A stretch of 6,552 nucleotides of DNA, taken from assembly GCA_030150425.1 (NCBI GenBank), contig JASLFY010000358.1, positions 1-6,552 on the forward strand, read 5' to 3'. Both the position numbers and the translations under genes were made by a program. The DNA is from Yimella sp. GTDB taxonomy: Bacteria > Actinomycetota > Actinomycetes > Actinomycetales > Dermatophilaceae. Below, piece by piece: positions 1 to 5,195 of this stretch (its first letter is position 1; the number at the start of each line of letters is the position of its first letter). The notes beneath the pieces are model-generated. The model ran no database searches and was not told where the DNA came from. It saw nothing but the letters and a program-made list of their open reading frames with translations.

Positions 1-701
1 CCCTGGCCGTCGTGATCGGCCTGGTCACCGGGCTCGCCGGCGGCCAACTGTCGTACGTCCTGCTCGCCCTCGTCGGCGGCTCGCTGGCCGCGGCGGCCGG
101 GTACGCCGTGGCCTCGCTCGGACGCGGCGGCGCGTCGCCGATCACCCTCGCGCTGACCGGCGCCGCGGTCACCGCCGCCTGCACCAGCGTCAGCAGCGGA
201 CTGCTCGTCGGCAACCAGCGCGCACTGGACGTCTTCCGGTTCTGGCAGGTCGGCTCGATCGGTGGCCGCGACCTGGGCAACCTCCCGGTCACCCTGCCGT
301 TCCTGGCCGTCGGCGCCCTCATCGTCCTGACCGCCGGACGGGCGCTGGACGCGCTCGCCCTCGGCGAGGACCTCGCCGCCGCGCTCGGACAGCGAATCTG
401 GTTGGTACGCCTGACCATCGCCACCGGCGCTGTCCTGCTCGCCGCGACCGCCACCTCGATCGCCGGACCGATCGCGTTCGTCGGACTCGTCGTGCCCCAC
501 GTCGTACGCCTGCTGGCCGGCACCGCACACACCCGCCTGCTGATCTGCAGCGCCCTGCTCGGGCCCGCCCTGCTGATCGGCGCCGACACCCTCGGCCGGG
601 TCATCGACCCGCCGGGCGAGGTGTCCGCCGGGATCCTCACCGCGCTGCTCGGAGTGCCGACGCTGGTCCTGCTGCTGCGCCGGAAGGTGGTGGCGCTGTG
701 A
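1..701 (+). CDS. FecCD-family iron-siderophore ABC transporter permease, 5'-truncated by window edge
   Basis: This is the membrane permease half of an ABC importer for ferric siderophores or a related iron complex (FepD/FhuB/BtuC-type fold). The reading frame is open from base 3 and gives 232 visible residues. The family is usually about 330-350 aa, so roughly the first 100 residues lie off the left edge. A GTG at 12 is in frame but is internal, because the frame stays open upstream of it. Visible family marks, numbered from the first visible residue, are the ATPase-coupling segment LALGEDLAAALGQ (about 118-130), the conserved GPIAFVGLVVPHVVRLLAG (155-173) and the C-terminal PGEVSAGILTALLGVPTLVLLLRR (204-227). 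Several long hydrophobic stretches fit membrane helices. Its TGA overlaps the GTG of the next permease (GTGA, 698-701), which implies translational coupling. The exact substrate cannot be told from a permease; iron-siderophore is a family-level inference. Confidence 0.93.
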   Translation, partial: LAVVIGLVTGLAGGQLSYVLLALVGGSLAAAAGYAVASLGRGGASPITLALTGAAVTAACTSVSSGLLVGNQRALDVFRFWQVGSIGGRDLGNLPVTLPFLAVGALIVLTAGRALDALALGEDLAAALGQRIWLVRLTIATGAVLLAATATSIAGPIAFVGLVVPHVVRLLAGTAHTRLLICSALLGPALLIGADTLGRVIDPPGEVSAGILTALLGVPTLVLLLRRKVVAL

Positions 702-1747
702 CGACAACGACCACTACAGCAAGAACAACCACGACGCTGCGCACGCTCCGCCGCCGACGTCGGCTCCGCTACTCCGCGACCGTCGCCGCCTGCCTGCTGG
801 TGTTGCTCGGCGCCTTCGCGGCCCGGGTGCTGCTCGGCGACTTCACGATCACCGTCCCCGACTTCTTCCGGATCATCACCGGCACCGACATCCCGGTCGC
901 GAGCTTCGTCCTGCGTGAGTCGAAACTGCCGGCCGCGGTCGCCGGGGTGCTGGCCGGGCTCGCGTTCGGGGTGGCCGGGTCGATCTACCAGACGATGCTG
1001 CGCAACCCGTTGGCCAGCCCGGACGTGCTGGGCGTGACCGTCGGCGCGAGCGCCGCGGCGCTCAGTTCGTCGGTGCTGCTCGGCTGGCAGGGCGGCGCCA
1101 TGTCGGCCGCCGCCCTCGCCGGTGGCGTCGCGGTCGCCCTGCTCATCCAGCTCGTCGGCGGCCGCGGTGCCGCCGCGAGCCACCGGATGGTGCTGATCGG
1201 ACTCGGCCTGGCCGCCGCGCTCACCTCGCTGATCCAGTGGCTGCTGATGAGCGCGAACATCTACCAGGCGCAGGACGCGCTGGTCTGGCTGACCGGATCG
1301 CTCAACTCGCCCGCCTGGTCCGGGATCACCGTGCTCGCCGTCGTCTGCGCGATCGGGGTCCCGATCGCGGCGTACGCCTCCCGGTCGCTGCGACTGTTCG
1401 AGCTGGGACCGGACGTGGCCGCCGGCCTCGGCCTGCGGGTCGGCCCGGTCCGCGGGCTCCTGCTGCTGGTGGGCGTCGTGCTGACCGCGACCGCCGCGTC
1501 GGTCACCGGGCCGATCGCGTTCGTCAGCCTGCTGTCCGGGCCGATCGCCCGGCGTCTGCTCGGCGGCCGCCACTCGGTGCTGCTGGCCGGTCTGGTCGGC
1601 GGGATCGTGGTGGTCGGCGCCGACTACGTCGCCCGCTACCTGCTGCCGTCCGGCGCGGTCCCGGTCGGCGTCGTCACCGGCGCGATCGGCGCGCCCTTCC
1701 TGATCTTCCTGCTCGTCTCGACCCGTTCCGGCAAGGAGCAACCGTGA
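698..1747 (+). CDS. FecCD-family iron-siderophore ABC transporter permease (FepG-like second subunit)
   Basis: This is the second permease of the importer, predicted to pair with the upstream permease to form the translocation channel. It has 349 aa, full family length. The GTG start at 698 overlaps the previous stop and is preceded by GGAAGGTGG (682-690) at 7-nt spacing. After a short Thr/Arg-rich cytoplasmic head and a first hydrophobic helix (about 28-46) come the family hallmark GSIYQTMLRNPLASPDVLGV (94-113), the ATPase-coupling segment LFELGPDVAAGLGLRVGP (233-250), GPIAFVSLLSGPIARRLLGG (271-290) and the C-terminal PVGVVTGAIGAPFLIFLLV (322-340). In the third block the usual A/V-P-H/Q is replaced by S-G-P, which I recall, without having checked, as common in actinobacterial members. 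The first 16 residues contain 11 threonines, an odd low-complexity head. The stop overlaps the next gene's GTG (1744-1747). Assignment to the family is firm; the substrate is inferred. Confidence 0.95.
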   Translation: MTTTTTTARTTTTLRTLRRRRRLRYSATVAACLLVLLGAFAARVLLGDFTITVPDFFRIITGTDIPVASFVLRESKLPAAVAGVLAGLAFGVAGSIYQTMLRNPLASPDVLGVTVGASAAALSSSVLLGWQGGAMSAAALAGGVAVALLIQLVGGRGAAASHRMVLIGLGLAAALTSLIQWLLMSANIYQAQDALVWLTGSLNSPAWSGITVLAVVCAIGVPIAAYASRSLRLFELGPDVAAGLGLRVGPVRGLLLLVGVVLTATAASVTGPIAFVSLLSGPIARRLLGGRHSVLLAGLVGGIVVVGADYVARYLLPSGAVPVGVVTGAIGAPFLIFLLVSTRSGKEQP

Positions 1748-2544
1748 AGCACCTGCGCACCGAGGGGCTGCGACTGTCGTACGGCGACCGTACGGTCATC
1801 GACGGCCTCGACCTGGAACTGCCGGCCGGCGCCGTGACGGCGATCGTCGGCGCGAACGGCTGCGGCAAGTCGACCCTGCTGCGCGGCCTGTCCCGGGTGC
1901 TCAAGCCGGCCGGTGGCCGGGTCGTGTTGGACGGCAAGGACATTCACGCCCTCCCGCCGAAGGAGGTCGCGCGCCGGATCGGCCTGCTGCCGCAGTCGCC
2001 GACCACGCCGTCCGGGGTGACGGTCGCCGAACTCGTCGCGCTCGGCCGTCACCCGCACCAGGGCGCGTTCCGCTCCTGGAGCCGCGAGGACGAGCGGGTG
2101 GTCGCCGAGGCGCTCGAGGCCACCGACACGGTCGGGCTGGCCGACCGCAGCGCCGACGAACTCTCCGGCGGTCAGCGGCAGCGCGTGTGGATCGCGATGG
2201 TGCTCGCCCAGCAGACCGACGTGCTGCTGCTCGACGAGCCGACCTCGTTCCTGGACCTCGCCCACGCCGTCGACGTGCTCGACCTGGTCCGCCGGTTGAA
2301 CCGGGAGCGGGGCACCACGGTCGCGATGGTGCTGCACGACCTCAACCTCGCCGCGCGGTACGCCGACCACCTCATCGCCGTACGCTCCGGCGCGGTCGTC
2401 GCCCAGGGCAGCCCGGCCGACGTCGTCACCGCCGAGACCATCCACGAGGTGCTCGGCCTGCCGGTCACCGTCGTGCCCGACCCGGTCACCGGCTCGCCCC
2501 TGGTCGTCCCCGGCCACCTCCCCACCACACAGCAAACGCTGTAG
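1744..2544 (+). CDS. Iron-siderophore ABC transporter ATP-binding protein (FepC-like)
   Basis: This is the cytoplasmic ATPase that powers the two permeases encoded just upstream. The GTG start at 1744 gives 266 aa, normal for FepC/FecE proteins. It is chosen because it forms a GTGA overlap with the permease stop and has AAGGAG (1733-1738) 5 nt upstream; the frame is open far upstream, but that would run through the permease gene. All ABC motifs are intact: Walker A GANGCGKST (36-44), Q-loop Q84, signature LSGGQ (140-144), Walker B VLLLDEP (160-166, catalytic E165), D-loop SFLD (168-171) and H-loop H198. RIGLLPQSP and VAELVALGRHPHQG (94-107) are typical of the iron-complex subfamily. The last codons (Q-Q-T-L-stop) lie inside the left arm of the terminator palindrome, so the extreme C-terminus is shaped by that element. 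No substrate-binding protein gene is in view; it may lie upstream or elsewhere. Confidence 0.96.
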   Translation: MKHLRTEGLRLSYGDRTVIDGLDLELPAGAVTAIVGANGCGKSTLLRGLSRVLKPAGGRVVLDGKDIHALPPKEVARRIGLLPQSPTTPSGVTVAELVALGRHPHQGAFRSWSREDERVVAEALEATDTVGLADRSADELSGGQRQRVWIAMVLAQQTDVLLLDEPTSFLDLAHAVDVLDLVRRLNRERGTTVAMVLHDLNLAARYADHLIAVRSGAVVAQGSPADVVTAETIHEVLGLPVTVVPDPVTGSPLVVPGHLPTTQQTL

Positions 2545-2601
2545 TTCGCGGCAGACGCTGCAGGTGTACCTGCAGCGTCTGCGCGGAACTACAGCGTTTG
2601 C
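2532..2601. terminator. Bidirectional hairpin terminator between convergent operons
   Basis: This is a near-perfect 70-nt palindrome. The outer stem is 2532-2547 paired with 2586-2601 (16 bp, perfect), then a 3-nt symmetric internal loop (gcg at 2548-2550 against gcg at 2583-2585), then an inner stem 2551-2565 with 2568-2582 (15 bp, perfect) closing on a minimal turn around gt (2566-2567). It sits exactly where the + strand importer operon meets the - strand glpFK operon, and contains the ATPase stop codon TAG (2542-2544). The glpK stop lies 16 nt beyond its right edge. There is no T-run on either exit side, so it would be a U-tract-less terminator, a type often proposed in Actinobacteria. 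The structure is seen directly; terminator function is inferred from position. Confidence 0.8.
2532..2601. repeat. Four-copy 15-bp repeat unit arranged two direct, two inverted
   Basis: Each arm of the palindrome is a tandem pair of related 15-mers. The unit gcaaacgctgtagtt (2532-2546) and the unit gcagacgctgcaggt (2551-2565) match at 12 of 15 positions with a 19-bp period. Their exact reverse complements occur at 2587-2601 and 2568-2582 respectively. The consensus is gcaRacgctgYagKt. This could be an ordinary terminator that grew by duplication, or one instance of a dispersed palindromic repeat family. The window holds only this one locus, so dispersal cannot be judged here. Confidence 0.75.
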
Positions 2602-2617
2602 GCAGAGAGAGGGAGCG

Positions 2618-4150
2618 TCAGCCCGCGGCCGGAGCGTCCGCCTCGTCCTCCTTCGCCCAGTCGAGGGTGCGCTGCACGGCCTTGTTCCACTTGCCGTAGA
2701 GGCGCTTGCGCTCGGCCTCGTCCATCTGCGGCTCCCAGCGCTTGTCCTCGGCCCACTGCTGACGCAGCTCGTCCTCGTCCTTCCAGAAGCCGACGGCCAG
2801 ACCGGCGGCGTACGCGGCGCCCAGGGCGGTGGTCTCGTTGATCACCGGACGGATCACCGGGACCCCGAGGATGTCGGCCTGGAACTGCATGAGGGTCTCG
2901 TTGACGACCATGCCGCCGTCGACCTTCAGCTCGGTCAGGTCGACGCCCGAGTCGGCGTTCATCGCGTCCATCACCTCACGGCTCTGGAAGGCGACGGCCT
3001 CGAGGGCGGCGCGGGCCAGGTGGCCCTTGTTCGCGAACCGGGTCAGGCCGACGATCGCGCCGCGGGCGTCCGAGCGCCAGTGCGGGGCGAACAGACCGGA
3101 GAACGCCGGGACGATGTAGACGTCACCGTTGTCCTCGACACCCTTGGCGAGGTCCTCGACCTCGGGCGCCGCACCGATCAGGTTCAGGTTGTCGCGCAGC
3201 CACTGCACCAGCGAACCGGTGACGGCCACGGAGCCCTCGAGCGCGTAGACCGGCTTGGCGTCGCCGATCTTGTAACAGACGGTGGTGAGCAGACCGTTCT
3301 TGCTCATCACCTTCTCCTCGCCGGTGTTGAGCAGCATGAAGTTACCGGTGCCGTACGTGTTCTTGGCGGTGCCCGGCTCGAAGCAGACCTGGCCGAAGGT
3401 CGCGGCCTGCTGGTCGCCGAGGATGCCGGCCACCGGAACGCCGGCGAGCACGCCGCGGTCGCGGACGTTGCCGTAGACCTCCGAGGAGCTCTTGATCTCC
3501 GGGAGCATCGACATCGGGATGCCCATGTCGGCGGCGATCGACTCGTCCCAGGCGAGGGTCTCCAGGTCCATCAGCATGGTGCGCGAGGCGTTGGTGACGT
3601 CGGTGACGTGGACGCCACCCTGCGGGCCACCGGTCATGTTCCACAGGACCCAGGTGTCCATGTTGCCGAACAGCAGGTCACCGGCCTCGGCCTTCTCCCG
3701 CGCACCCTCGACATTGTCGAGGATCCACTTCACCTTCGGGCCGGAGAAGTACGTCGCCAGCGGCAGGCCGACCTTCGCCTTGTACTTCTCGGCACCCTCG
3801 GAACCGCCGAGCTGCTCGACGATCTTGTCGGTGCGGGTGTCCTGCCAGACGATGGCGTTGTAGACGGCCTCGCCGGTGTTCTTGTCCCAGACCACCGCGG
3901 TCTCGCGCTGGTTGGTGATGCCGACGGCGGCGATGTCGGAGACAGCGAGGTCCTTCTTCGCCAGCGCCTCGGCGCACACCTTGCGGGTGTTCTCCCAGAC
4001 CTCGGCCGGGTTGTGTTCGACCCAGCCGGCCTTCGGGAAGATCTGCTCGTGTTCCATCTGGGCGACCGAGGCGACCTTGCCGTCGTGGTCGAAGATCATG
4101 CAGCGGGTGCTGGTGGTGCCCTGGTCGATCGACGCGATGTACTTGCTCAC
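2618..4150 (-). CDS. glpK: Glycerol kinase
   Basis: This FGGY-family cytosolic kinase converts glycerol and ATP to sn-glycerol 3-phosphate, trapping glycerol taken up by GlpF. It has 510 aa, standard for GlpK. The GTG start has AAGGAG (4159-4164 on the complement) 8 nt upstream. Visible motifs are the N-terminal phosphate loop SIDQGTTSTRCMIFD (7-21), the glycerol-contact motif NQRETAVVWDK with R82 and E83 (80-90), Y134, FGGY signature 1 YFSGPKVKWILDN (134-146), catalytic base D246 in GDQQAATFGQ, AKNTYGTGNFML (262-273), FGGY signature 2 GAIVGLTR...HLARAALE (364-384) and DGGMVVN (411-417). The segment after VYG (226-228), which in E. coli carries the fructose-1,6-bisphosphate site and in enterococci the HPr-phosphorylated histidine, has neither. 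It lies downstream of glpF in the same operon and converges with the ABC importer. Confidence 0.98.
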   Translation of the reverse strand: MSKYIASIDQGTTSTRCMIFDHDGKVASVAQMEHEQIFPKAGWVEHNPAEVWENTRKVCAEALAKKDLAVSDIAAVGITNQRETAVVWDKNTGEAVYNAIVWQDTRTDKIVEQLGGSEGAEKYKAKVGLPLATYFSGPKVKWILDNVEGAREKAEAGDLLFGNMDTWVLWNMTGGPQGGVHVTDVTNASRTMLMDLETLAWDESIAADMGIPMSMLPEIKSSSEVYGNVRDRGVLAGVPVAGILGDQQAATFGQVCFEPGTAKNTYGTGNFMLLNTGEEKVMSKNGLLTTVCYKIGDAKPVYALEGSVAVTGSLVQWLRDNLNLIGAAPEVEDLAKGVEDNGDVYIVPAFSGLFAPHWRSDARGAIVGLTRFANKGHLARAALEAVAFQSREVMDAMNADSGVDLTELKVDGGMVVNETLMQFQADILGVPVIRPVINETTALGAAYAAGLAVGFWKDEDELRQQWAEDKRWEPQMDEAERKRLYGKWNKAVQRTLDWAKEDEADAPAAG

Positions 4151-4158
4151 TGCTGCGG

Positions 4159-4164
4159 CTCCTT
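4159..4164 (-). promoter_or_regulatory. Ribosome binding site of glpK
   Basis: The complement reads AAGGAG, 8 nt before the GTG at 4148-4150. It decides this start, giving the N-terminus MSKYIASIDQGTT, which matches the usual short GlpK head. Confidence 0.8.
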
Positions 4165-4191
4165 AGCCAAAGAAAAAACGGGGGTACTTGT

Positions 4192-4220
4192 TCGGGCGGC
4201 CCGCTGTGCGGGCCGCCCGA
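4192..4220 (-). terminator. GC-rich intercistronic hairpin between glpF and glpK
   Basis: This is a perfect 12-bp inverted repeat (4192-4203 with 4209-4220) around a 5-nt loop, almost entirely G-C. On the minus strand it begins 4 nt after the glpF stop. A run of six T (complement of 4173-4178) follows about 13 nt beyond the stem, too far for a textbook terminator. It lies inside the glpF-glpK operon, so I read it as a partial terminator, or an mRNA-stabilising 3' stem that would leave glpF transcripts more abundant than glpK. The stem is seen directly; the effect is inferred. Confidence 0.6.
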
Positions 4221-4224
4221 GAGG

Positions 4225-4965
4225 TCACTTCACGTAGAGGATCGCGACGATGCCGGCCAGAATGCCGCCGACCGCGGGACCGACGACCGGCACCCAGGCG
4301 TACGCCCAGTTGCTGTCGTCCTTGTGCGGGATCGGCAGCACCGCGTGGGCGATGCGCGGGCCGAGGTCACGCGCCGGGTTGATGGCGTAGCCGGTCGGGC
4401 CACCGAGGGAGGCGCCGATGGCGACGACCAGCAGCGCGACGGCCAACGGGCCGAGCTGCGACGGGGTCTTGCCGAAGCAGATGATGATGAAGACCAGCAC
4501 GAAGGTGCCGAGGATCTCGGTGACGAGGTTCCACGCGGTCGACTTGATCTGCGGACCGGTGGAGAACACACCCAGCGAGCCGGCCTCGCCACGCTCGTCG
4601 AACTGCTTCTTGTACGCCATCCAGCAGAGCACCGCACCGATGAAGGCGCCGAGGAACTCACCCGCGAAGTAGACGAGGGTCGATCCGAAGGTCACGTCGA
4701 CGCCCTTGGCGTAGGTGATCCCGGAGTCGTGGAAGTGTTCGGTGAGCAGACCCAGCGTGACCGCCGGATTCAGGTGGGCACCGGACTTGTAGGCGGCGTA
4801 GACACCCGCGAACACCGCGAGGCCCCAACCGAAGTTGACCATGAGGAAGCCGCCGTCGGTCCCGTTGTTCTTCGGGAGCGCGACATTCGCGACCACACCG
4901 CAACCGAGCAGCAGCAGAATCGCCGTGCCGATCACCTCACTGACAAACACTGCTCCAAGGCTCAC
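4225..4965 (-). CDS. glpF: Glycerol uptake facilitator (aquaglyceroporin, MIP family)
   Basis: This inner-membrane channel carries glycerol in by facilitated diffusion and feeds GlpK, encoded directly downstream. It has 246 aa, normal for the family (about 230-280). Both MIP half-helix motifs are present: SGAHLNPAVTLG (61-72, NPA 66-68) and GPTGYAINPARDLGPR (189-204, NPA 196-198). The second has the D200 after NPAR that marks glycerol facilitators rather than water-specific aquaporins. By alignment to E. coli GlpF (W48, F200, R206) the selectivity filter is W47, Y193 and R199, so the aromatic ring is kept but is Tyr instead of Phe. Hydrophobic helices occur near 5-28, 41-58, 93-117, 145-164, 172-187 and 222-244. 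The GTG start has GGAAGGA (complement of 4977-4983) 11 nt upstream, a slightly long spacing. A nearby ATG is out of frame. It is divergent from glpD and first gene of the glpFK operon. Confidence 0.97.
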   Translation of the reverse strand: MSLGAVFVSEVIGTAILLLLGCGVVANVALPKNNGTDGGFLMVNFGWGLAVFAGVYAAYKSGAHLNPAVTLGLLTEHFHDSGITYAKGVDVTFGSTLVYFAGEFLGAFIGAVLCWMAYKKQFDERGEAGSLGVFSTGPQIKSTAWNLVTEILGTFVLVFIIICFGKTPSQLGPLAVALLVVAIGASLGGPTGYAINPARDLGPRIAHAVLPIPHKDDSNWAYAWVPVVGPAVGGILAGIVAILYVK

Positions 4966-4992
4966 GTCGGAACCATTCCTTCCGGATCAGGG

Positions 4993-5016
4993 CGAGGTGT
5001 CTGCGAACGCACCTCG
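4993..5016 (-). promoter_or_regulatory. Hairpin in the glpF 5' leader
   Basis: The inverted repeat CGAGGTG (4993-4999) and CACCTCG (5010-5016) pairs over 7 bp with a 10-nt loop. A nested TGCG-AA-CGCA (5002-5011) competes for part of the same arm. It lies 27-50 nt upstream of the glpF GTG, inside the leader predicted from the promoter candidate. It does not cover the ribosome binding site (4977-4983), so any effect would be on stability or transcription rather than direct occlusion. It could equally be a protein-binding site. Confidence 0.35.
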
Positions 5017-5024
5017 TTGTACGT

Positions 5025-5034
5025 GAACATGTTC
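5025..5034. promoter_or_regulatory. Perfect palindrome GAACATGTTC, candidate operator
   Basis: This perfect 10-bp palindrome overlaps the -10 box of the glpF promoter candidate (complement of 5031-5036). A repressor bound here would block glpFK transcription. The regulator is unknown: glycerol genes are controlled by IclR-type GylR in Streptomyces and DeoR-type GlpR in enterobacteria, and I cannot match this site to either with confidence. It differs from the LexA/SOS box, which has a 4-nt spacer between GAAC and GTTC. Confidence 0.4.
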
Positions 5035-5058
5035 TATCAAACTGACAGCACGTGTCAC
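5031..5058 (-). promoter_or_regulatory. Candidate sigma-70-type promoter for glpFK
   Basis: On the minus strand GTGACA (complement of 5053-5058, 5 of 6 to TTGACA) is followed after 16 nt by TAGAAC (complement of 5031-5036, 4 of 6 to TATAAT). Transcription would start near 5024, giving a leader of about 58 nt. The fit is moderate and based on consensus only, but position and overlap with two palindromes support it. Confidence 0.4.
5043..5057. promoter_or_regulatory. Inverted repeat TGACA-N5-TGTCA, candidate operator
   Basis: The half-sites TGACA (5043-5047) and TGTCA (5053-5057) flank GCACG, with CACGTG inside. The site overlaps the -35 box of the glpF promoter candidate and lies 8 bp from the GAACATGTTC palindrome (centres 20.5 bp apart, about two helical turns). 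Two sites on the same DNA face could bind a dimer of dimers. Function is inferred. Confidence 0.35.
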
Positions 5059-5122
5059 CGGTAAACGCCAAACTCGACCCGCGCCCCGACGGCCGGATTC
5101 GGTGGTCGATGCGACGAACACC

Positions 5123-5152
5123 TTCTGGTAGGACCCTCGCGGCGCCTATGGT
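5123..5152 (+). promoter_or_regulatory. Candidate promoter for glpD
   Basis: TATGGT (5147-5152) matches the TAnnnT pattern of actinobacterial -10 boxes. A weak -35, TTCTGG (5123-5128), lies 18 nt upstream. Transcription would begin near 5159, leaving a leader of about 37 nt. The -35 match is poor, so either an activator or another promoter may be used. Confidence 0.3.
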
Positions 5153-5185
5153 GAGGACGAGCCATTGCACCACCCCGCTTCCGCC

Positions 5186-5191
5186 GGAGGA
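5186..5191 (+). promoter_or_regulatory. Ribosome binding site of glpD
   Basis: GGAGGA lies 4 nt before ATG 5196 and 10 nt before a second in-frame ATG at 5202. Either could be used; I chose the first. The choice changes the protein by only two residues. Confidence 0.7.
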
Positions 5192-5195
5192 CCCC

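Larger units (their letters stand above)
4966..5195. promoter_or_regulatory. Divergent glpFK / glpD regulatory region
   Basis: These 230 bp separate the glpF start (minus strand) from the glpD start (plus strand) and must hold the promoters for both. I see no open frame with a believable start and ribosome site here. The region contains two short palindromes, a leader hairpin on the glpF side, and candidate -35/-10 pairs for both directions, listed separately. The glpF half is visibly less GC-rich around 5017-5046, as expected of a promoter zone. Confidence 0.75.

Noticed and set aside
1..701. GTG at 12 as the true start of the first permease
   Set aside because: The frame is open to the window edge, and a start at 12 would remove about a third of the conserved permease fold. 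The gene is truncated by the edge.
1237..1743. N-terminal extension of the ABC ATPase frame upstream of 1744
   Set aside because: The frame is open here only because it overlaps the permease gene out of phase. The translation is Arg/Pro/Gly-rich, and GTG 1744 with AAGGAG 5 nt upstream gives normal ATPase length.
1636..2535. Open frame of 299 codons on the - strand opposite the ABC ATPase
   Set aside because: It is a shadow frame, low in complexity, with no domain, opposite an ATPase with all ABC motifs.
2532..2601. Insertion-sequence remnant or attachment site
   Set aside because: There is no transposase or integrase gene, no flanking target duplication that I can see, and the location between convergent genes is fully explained by transcription termination.
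2564..4237. Open frame of 557 codons on the + strand opposite glpK
   Set aside because: It is a shadow of GC-rich glpK in the antisense frame. The translation is low-complexity (V/L/D/G/R-rich) with no domain, while the opposite strand encodes an intact glycerol kinase with all motifs.
5025..5034. GAACATGTTC as a LexA/SOS box
   Set aside because: Mycobacterial and Bacillus SOS boxes have a 4-nt spacer (GAAC-N4-GTTC). Here the spacer is 2 nt, and the neighbours are glycerol genes, not repair genes.
5043..5058. CRP/GlxR-type site in the glpF promoter region
   Set aside because: The half-sites do not fit TGTGA-N6-TCACA in spacing or sequence; TGACA-N5-TGTCA is a different symmetry.
4324..5064. 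Open frame of 246 codons on the + strand opposite glpF
   Set aside because: It is the antisense shadow of glpF, hydrophilic and repetitive, and it runs across the glpF promoter region.
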